A DNA stretch of 64,000 nucleotides from Ovis canadensis (Eukaryota > Chordata > Mammalia > Artiodactyla > Bovidae): assembly GCF_042477335.2 (NCBI RefSeq), contig NC_091245.1:116532501-116596500 (forward strand), given 5' to 3'. The translations under genes were made by a program, and so were the position numbers. Below, piece after piece: positions 58,045 to 64,000 of the stretch. Positions within the stretch are counted from its first letter, which is position 1; every line of letters starts with the position of its first letter. Below the pieces are notes generated by a model, which made no database searches, was not told the origin of the DNA, and saw only the letters and a list, made by a program, of their open reading frames with translations.

Positions 58045-58870
58045 TTCAATAGGAGAGTGCAAATCAAAGCCAGTATGATACCACTTCACACCCACTATGA
58101 ATGGTATAGTTCAAAATATCAAAAACAAAAAGCAAAAAATGTCATCAAAGATGTGGAGAAATTGGTATCTTCATCCATTGGTGATGGGAATGGTACAGCT
58201 GCTTTGGGAACATGGCATTCAAAAAGAAAAATAAACATAGAATTACCATCTGTCCTAACAATTCTTCTCCTAAGTATGTACCCAGAGAAATAAAAACATA
58301 CATCCATGTAAAGACTTGGTCCCAAATGTTCTTGGAAGTTTTATGTATAATGGCAAAAAAGTAGAAATAACCCAGATGTCCATGGATAAATCTATAAATA
58401 AAATGATAAGTGGATAAACAATATATGATATAGCCATATAATAGAATACTATTACACCATCAAAAAGAATTAATTACTGATATGTGGTACAACGTTGGTG
58501 AACTTTGAATATTTATCTTAAGTGAAATAAACCAGCTGTGAAATGCTTCACATTGTAGGATTCTATTTTGATGTAGGCCAGAATAGGCAAATCCATTGAG
58601 ACATAAAGCAGAATTCTGCCCCCACTCCGAAGTGGGGATGGATGAATGGGAAACAGAGGAGAGGATGAATGGGAAGACTATTAATTGTATATGGGGCTTC
58701 TTATTTGGTGAAGAAGCTATTTTAAAATTAGACTATGGTGATGGTTGCACAATTCTGTGAATATACTAAAAATCTTGAATTGTAAAGTTTAAATAATAAT
58801 AATATATAATATTATTATATATTATTATACATAATGTGTGAATTATACCTTGATGAAGCTGCTAAAAAGA
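58045..58870 (+). repeat. Old L1M 3' end (sense)
   Basis: It runs through ORF2 tail text and the L1M 3'UTR (GATGGTTGCACAATTCTGTG, GTGAATTATACCTTGATGAA, GCTGCTAAAAAGA), closing the L1M begun near 53.7 kb. A short TAATA tract lies at 58793-58830. Confidence 0.85.
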
Positions 58871-59289
58871 GTGATATGCTCCAGAGATAAAAGTGGGAAG
58901 GAAAGTCAGTCTGCAATGAAATTATTCTTTTTGATTTTTGTTCACTTAATGTTATCAATTAGGAAAAACAATTAAGTATAATTTAAAAGTGATAGCCCAG
59001 TGTTATGTGACTGGTACTAGAGTACGTACTTAAACCTGCATCTGTTCAAATATTTAGAAGATAAGTAGGACCATTTCCCTGGTATCCACCCTTTCATGAC
59101 TCTTCTATCTTTCAAAATTAGAAGTAAGACTGGTTTAAGGTGCTAAGAAAGCAATTATTTTATTGCTTTCCTTACCACATTAGAGAAGCTAGAGATTTTT
59201 AAATTTTAATTGTACTCAATTCTCAGAAATAATATTTTGTAAATAGCTTATCAGTTCCACGTGTGGTATCCTACAGAACAATATTTAGT
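58871..59289. other. Unique sequence, no feature seen
   Basis: No recognised feature. Confidence 0.45.
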
Positions 59290-59556
59290 GGTGTAGGTAC
59301 CAAAGAACTCGAAACCAGAAAGCAGAGTTCTAGGATAAAAACTTTCATCTCCAATAATTTGTTCTGTGTCCTTGGATAATTCTAGCCTCTTTAACTCACA
59401 GGTTTCTCATCTATATAATAGAAAAGAAAAACTTTTTTTTTCTTTCTAATTTTCCAGAGTTTTTGAGTATTAATCCAAATCAGATAATGGCTGTGAAAAT
59501 AATTTAAAATGCGGAAACCTCTTTACACATGTAAGATAGTATTATTATTTATTGTA
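59290..59556 (+). repeat. MIR SINE
   Basis: TGTGTCCTTGGATAATTCTA, TTTAACTCACAGGTTTCTCA, TCTATATAATAG and AAACCTCTTTACACATGTAA fit a diverged sense MIR. Confidence 0.6.
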
Positions 59557-60084
59557 ATATAAAATCAATACTATAATAAAATGATAATAATGAGAAGGAA
59601 GTTTATGCAAAATATATTTGTTATTGGTTTCTGCTTTTTACAAGTGGCCTTTTATATGCATCATATATGGGGGGAATATATCTTAGTTCTGGATTTGCAA
59701 ACAGAGAGAAGACTGATTTTCTAGAAAAAAAAAATCTGGAAAGAGAATATCATCATATGTCTTTGCTGCCAACTTAGTGACTTGTTGAAAATATTAGAAT
59801 ATTAGAACTGACATGAAAAAGAAGACAGAGATATGGCAACCCCAGCTCCTGCTATTCATCTGGCATATATACTAACTTCTGTATATGTGTGAAGTGAAAA
59901 ACAAGTTTAGAATTTATGATGAAGAGCTGGTTCTGTTCATGCAGCACTTTAATTCTTTGTATTAACCCTTCAATCTCTGCATTTTCTTAGGTGATAGCAA
60001 TTTTCTCATGGCATGTCATGTACCACATCAATTTTATAAGTATCCATAAATTTTATTCAAAACCCTGCTTAAGGTAGGATGTGG
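59557..60084. other. Unique sequence, no feature seen
   Basis: No recognised feature. Confidence 0.45.
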
Positions 60085-60300
60085 AAGATGCTCCTTGAGG
60101 TGTCTTCCTGACACATTTAGAAGAGTTGATCATTCCCTCACTTTTGCCACATAGCTGTATATTCCTCTGTTATTGTACACATTGTAAAATATGTCAATCA
60201 TTGTATTTTCACATATTACTGGTTGGAAACTCATGAGCAAAGGGATAGAGACCAGTATTTTCTAGCCTATAGTCACATGACTGTTACAATCAGTAAAACT
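60085..60300 (+). repeat. L2 LINE 3' region
   Basis: GAGGTGTCTTCCTGACACAT, TTCCCTCACTTTTGCCACAT and GGAAACTCATGAGCAAAGGG match the L2 3' region pattern. Confidence 0.6.
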
Positions 60301-60430
60301 TGTCTATTTTTCAACAATGCATTCTTATGAAAACAGATCAAGAGAATTAATACATGTACAAGCTCAGGCTGCTGTACATGGTAATGTGTAAAGAAGGACT
60401 ATGAGTTTCAAACCACATGCAACTATCCAG

Positions 60431-60462
60431 ATTAAGATTAATTAATTAAGATTAAGATTAAG
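60431..60462. repeat. (ATTAAG)n short tandem repeat
   Basis: Several ATTAAG units with an inner ATTA slip. Confidence 0.85.
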
Positions 60463-60561
60463 AGTATCTGGTAATACAGAGAAGGCTCATATATTTGCTC
60501 AGTGATAGGTGTCCAACGTAGATCTTGCTATATTGCACTGTAAATCAAGCATCCCTGCCTT

Positions 60562-61131
60562 ATGGGAGGAGCTATTCATGACTGCAGCCATCAAATTAAA
60601 AGATGCTTACTTCTTGGAAGAAAAGTTATGACCAACCTAGATAGCATATTCAAAAGCAGAGACATTACTTTGCCGACTAAGGTCCGTCTAGTCAAAGCTA
60701 TGGTTTTTCTAGTAGTCATGTATGGATGTGAGAGTTGGACTGTGAAGAAGGCTGAGCGCCGAAGAATTGGTGCTTTTGAACTGTGGTGTTGGAGAAGACT
60801 CTTGAGAGTCCCTTGGACTGCAAGGAGATCCAACCAGTCCATTCTGAAGGAGATCAGCCCTGGGATTTCTTTGGAAGGAATGATGTTAAAGCTGAAACTT
60901 CAGTACTTTGGCCACCTCATGCGAAGAGTTGACTCATTGGAAAAGACTCTGATGCTGGGAGGGATTGGGGGCAGGAGGAGAAGGGGACAACAGAGGATGA
61001 GATGGCTGGATGGCATCACTGACTCGATGGACATGAATCTGAGTGAACTCTGGGAGTTGGTGATGGACAGGGAGGCCTGGCGTGCTGCGATTCATGGGGT
61101 CACAAAGAGTCGGACACGGCTGAGCGACTGA
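60562..61131 (+). pseudogene. BovB ORF C-terminal domain, open, truncated
   Basis: 189 codons. The first few (MGGAIH) come from flanking DNA and TSD. The BovB part begins [20 protein letters not shown] and continues [60 protein letters not shown], to the natural end SRTRLSD. There is no internal stop, and the Arg codon mutated to TGA elsewhere is intact. EN and RT are absent. The open frame reflects a recent insertion; expression is not implied. Confidence 0.88.
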
Positions 61132-61140
61132 ACTGAATTG
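60582..61140 (+). mobile_element. Young BovB 3' end with TSD
   Basis: 559 bp, 5'-truncated at ACTGCAGCCATCAAATTAAA, with the tail ending CTGAACTGAATTG. The perfect repeat ATTCATGA at 60574-60581 and 61141-61148 flanks it. Its reading frame is open to the natural stop. Confidence 0.95.
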
Positions 61141-61148
61141 ATTCATGA

Positions 61149-61403
61149 GGAATTCTGTCTCCATCCCAAGTAATTTTTGGTTCAATCACAATTAGGCTAA
61201 TGGAATTTCCCTATGTCAAGGGGACAGGACTTATCCTGATGCTGTAACTGTGACCTCTACACTGTCCCAAGCTCCACTCTGTCTATAGCCCCTCCATCAG
61301 TAATTGCTCTCTTCTTGTGTCCTTGGTATTTTTCCCTTTGCTCTTTTTAATTTTGATTTCATGTCTGTGTCTTTTCTCTAGTTATTTATGTTGCTGCCTG
61401 CCT
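61149..61403. other. Unique sequence, no feature seen
   Basis: No recognised feature. Confidence 0.4.
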
Positions 61404-61556
61404 GTGTGTGCATTCAATCATGTCTAACTCTTTGTGACCCCTAGGATGTTAGCCTACCAGTCTCCTCTGTCCATGGGATTTCCCAGGCAAGAATACTGAA
61501 GAATGTTGTCATTTCCTTCTTCAGAGGATCTTCCCAACCCAGGGACTGAACCTGCA
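61404..61556 (-). mobile_element. Bov-tA SINE (antisense), head missing
   Basis: GTGCATTCAATCATGTCTAA to CCAACCCAGGGACTGAACCT. The tRNA-like head is mostly lost. Confidence 0.87.
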
Positions 61557-61924
61557 ATTTGTGTTGCTAAATGAGCTAATTCCATTTTCGTCTTTGTCTT
61601 CTTTCCATCTTTCTTTTCTCTCCATCAGTCTAAGAACTTGTTATGTTGTCTCTGCTTAAGTATGTCCTCTCTATATTATTTCTGTGCTCTTCATTTTTAT
61701 TTCAACACGGAAGCCCTTAATTCTTTATTTTCAGCGGTCACATCTTACACTCATCAGCAGGACAGACTACATATTTTGTGGGACTGAATATGGTTCCTTG
61801 TTCAAACTTTTTAAGAAATTCAAGAGAATGACAGCCAAAAATAAACCAAATGCAGTAAACTTCTGAATTCAGGACTTTGGGTGACCACATGGATCACAGG
61901 TCCATGAAGCTGGTCCTGCCTACT
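61557..61924. other. Unique sequence, no feature seen
   Basis: No gene recognised. The 60-codon frame at 61684-61866 has no known match. Confidence 0.4.
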
Positions 61925-62036
61925 AAATCGTAAGCTCCATGATGATACCAACTATATCTTCCTTGGTCACTGCTCTCTCCCAGCAACTAGTTCAGTGTGT
62001 TAACTAGCACAAAAAGCATATGAATGAATGAAATAA
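61925..62036 (+). repeat. L2 LINE 3' end
   Basis: AATCGTAAGCTCCATGATGA, GGTCACTGCTCTCTCCCAGC and ATGAATGAATGAAAT match the L2 3' end. Confidence 0.78.
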
Positions 62037-62059
62037 TGATCTAGAATTTCGTGGTGCAC

Positions 62060-62165
62060 ACACATGATCTCATGTCTAATTTTAATCCTCTTGCTAATTC
62101 TGTGAGATAAGTCTAGCAATCACTAACATCCTCTATTACAGGTAAGCAAACTGGGGCTTATATGT
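62060..62165 (-). repeat. MIR (antisense)
   Basis: TTTTAATCCTCTTGCTAATT, CTGTGAGATAAGTCTAG and TATTACAGGTAAGCAAACTG match the reversed MIR core. Confidence 0.6.
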
Positions 62166-62195
62166 TGTTTGCCATACTGTTAATAAGGGATAGCT

Positions 62196-62471
62196 GCTGC
62201 TGTTGCTGCTAAGTCACTTCATTTCTGTCCGACTCTGTGTGACCTCATAGATGGCAACCCACCAGGCTCCCCCATCCCTGGGATTCTCCAGGCAAGAACA
62301 CTGGAGTAAGTTGCCATTTCCTTCTCCAATGCATAAAAGTGAAAAGTGAAAGTGAAGTCACTCAGTCGTGTCCGGCTCTTCAGGACCCCATGGACTGCAG
62401 CCTACCAGGTTCCTCCGTCTATGGGATTTTCCAGGCAAGGGTACTGGAGTGAGTTGCCATTGCCTTCTCTG
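62196..62471 (-). mobile_element. Bov-A2 dimer SINE (antisense) with 11-bp TSD
   Basis: Two reversed Bov-A units linked by AAAAGTGAAAGTGAAGTCAC. AAGGGATAGCT at 62185-62195 and 62472-62482 is the TSD. Confidence 0.95.
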
Positions 62472-62482
62472 AAGGGATAGCT

Positions 62483-63053
62483 AGAGACTCTTTTAATTCT
62501 TTTAATTCTCTTCTCCAAACTGTATTAACTTTCATCTCAGGGACTAGAGGTGAAGGAAAGCATGAAGGTATTAATCTTCTCATGATTCTTGCTGTCTCAG
62601 AACCCTAGACCTGTGACATGAGAGAAACTATTTTATTGGCAATAAAAAATACTTTAAATGTATTAAAAATTCTGTATTTTACAAAGCTCATTCACTTCTG
62701 GTTATCCTTATAACTAAAACTGAAAGACAAGCACTGAAGAAATTGTATTGATATGGAAGACAATAGATATCTAGTTTAATTGACTAATAAGTTTGTATAC
62801 TGTTTCAAGCAAATAACTGAGAATATCGAAACATCAGAGCTACCACTGACCCTCAGGAAATTCTTGTTTATTTTGAGCTCCTGGCTGTGGCATGTCTACC
62901 ATTCAGGAACATCTGACTGGAGGATGAACAGTCACAGGGTACACAGCAAGAAGACCTCTGTAGAGGAGATACTGCCGGAGTCAGAGAGGATGCAGAGATT
63001 TTGCTTTCTTATTCTTCAGGAGATAGAGTTGTAGAGAATTTTTAACTAACCTC
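62483..63053. other. Unique sequence, no feature seen
   Basis: No repeat recognised. The 84-codon frame at 62780-63034 matches no family I know, and nothing else supports it. Confidence 0.4.
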
Positions 63054-63064
63054 CATCGCTGCCT

Positions 63065-63342
63065 GTCTCAGAGAAGGCAATGGCAACCCACTCCAGTACT
63101 CTTGCCTGGAGAATCCCATAGACAGAGGAGCCTGGTAGGCTACAGTCCACGGAGTCACTAAGAGTCTGACACGACTGAGTGATTTCACTTTCATGCATTG
63201 GAGAAGGAAATGGCAACCCACTCCAGTACTCTTGCCTGAAAAATCCCAGGGACAGAGGAGTCTGTTGAGCTACCGTCTATGGGGTCGCACAGAGTCGGAC
63301 ATGACTGACGCAACTTAGCAGCAGCAGCAGCAGCAGCAGCAG
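63065..63342 (+). mobile_element. Bov-A2 dimer SINE with TSD and (AGC)9 tail
   Basis: Two Bov-A units end in TTAGCAGC with nine AGC repeats (63317-63343). CATC[G/A]CTGCCT at 63054-63064 and 63343-63353 is the 11-bp TSD with one mismatch. Confidence 0.95.
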
Positions 63343-63579
63343 CATCACTGCCTCTTGGTTAACTATATTATTGTTTTACATTCACAGTTGTGTATGAACA
63401 GAGTGTAAAGGGACAGTAATAATTTTGATGTTGATTGCTTTAAAATTCCATGGCCAAATAAATCTAGAAAGCATCAGGCTGCTGAAGCATTTATTAACAG
63501 GCTCTTGGAGCACTCTATACTTATTTCTGGTGCAGTACTTACCACATCAAAGCATAACTGCATAGTGATTTGCCTGTCG

Positions 63580-63680
63580 ATTTTAAGCTCTTAGAATCTA
63601 ATTTTATGTCTCTATACCTGTGTGTCTATGCACCTAGTAGAGAAAAGGCACTAAGTAAATACTTGATGAATAAAGAATGA
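63580..63680 (+). repeat. L2 LINE 3' end
   Basis: TTTTAAGCTCTTAGAATCTA, AGAAAAGGCACTAAGTAAAT and ACTTGATGAATAAAGAATG are a diverged L2 3' end. Confidence 0.65.
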
Positions 63681-64000
63681 TCTTCATTGAAATAGGAAGC
63701 AATATCTTGATCTCAGCATTTGAATCAAGATATTCACATCCTGTATCCATCCCTTTAGGCTATGGATATTCAGGTGCTTCTGAATGCCATTCTCACATCT
63801 CTACTCAGCAGGATCCCATTCCAAGCCCTAACTCCCAGTGGGTCTTTGGGGCACTGCTGCTGAGATGATTCATGCTTGAATATTAAAGCCTTCTGCTCTT
63901 TCTGCAACTTAACCCTGGTTTCTCAGAGCTAGCCCTCTGGGACTTCTCCAAGGCTTTCAAATGACATCCAGACAAACCAGGCTGAATTATGAAATCATAG
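63681..64000. other. Unique sequence, no feature seen
   Basis: No gene or repeat recognised up to the window edge. Confidence 0.4.

Noticed and set aside
62780..63034. 84-codon plus-strand frame near the window end
   Set aside because: No recognised motif or splice context. The length is within chance for this composition.

Overview
The window is mammalian, and specifically ruminant (pecoran), nuclear DNA. BovB (RTE-type) LINEs occur again and again, together with their dependent SINEs (Bov-tA and the Bov-A2 dimer), a cetartiodactyl CHR-type SINE, ruminant L1 sequence and a bovine-type retroviral solo LTR. Older shared mammalian repeats (MIR, L2, hAT-Charlie, MLT1 LTR, L1M) lie beneath them. 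Cattle, buffalo, sheep and goat cannot be told apart from this window alone. I see no intact host protein-coding gene, no functional tRNA or rRNA gene and no CRISPR array. It reads as a gene-poor, AT-rich intergenic or large-intron region built largely by nested retroposition.

Layout. 1-2.7 kb: a BovB cut by the window edge (EN end plus RT), then a short BovB 3' end with a 12-bp target-site duplication (TSD). 2.7-4.6 kb: old unique DNA. 4.65-6.27 kb: a Bov-tA/BovB chimera inside one shared TSD. 7.2-13.8 kb: old antisense L1M interrupted by BovB pieces, a ruminant L1 3' end lodged in an old BovB, another BovB with a TSD, and a SINE monomer with a perfect TSD. 13.8-34 kb: mostly unique sequence with scattered MIR, L2, hAT, MLT1 and SINE copies, plus a recognisable GNG5 processed pseudogene (minus strand, 20.47-20.93 kb). 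34.9-37.5 kb: old L1/HAL1-like sequence, a SINE and a BovB. 37.6-38.16 kb: an almost pure A/T block built of two diverged copies of a roughly 230-245-bp unit. 38.3-40.6 kb: L1 pieces and an antisense BovB.

40.6-53.7 kb is the most complex part. A ruminant L1 (5'UTR, ORF1, ORF2, 3' end) has been split by a Bov-A monomer, a near full-length antisense BovB (3.05 kb, own TSD), a Bov-tA, a TA microsatellite, a 1.38-kb non-L1 segment flanked by a 10-bp direct repeat and ending in A10, a solo LTR with a 6-bp TSD, and a Bov-A2 with a TSD. 53.7-58.9 kb: an old sense L1M with five nested insertions. 58.9-64 kb: unique DNA with MIR and L2, a young 3' BovB whose C-terminal reading frame is still open, and three more SINE copies.

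The elements relate to each other. BovB encodes the endonuclease and reverse transcriptase, and the Bov-tA/Bov-A SINEs share its 3' end and are thought to use its machinery. L1 is the likely source of the machinery that made the GNG5 retrocopy and perhaps the 1.38-kb A-tailed insertion. All element reading frames seen here are broken or truncated. The most notable structures are the single-TSD chimeras (Bov-tA joined to BovB, and Bov-tA joined to Bov-tA), which look like template switching during target-primed reverse transcription, and the A-tailed segment inside the L1.
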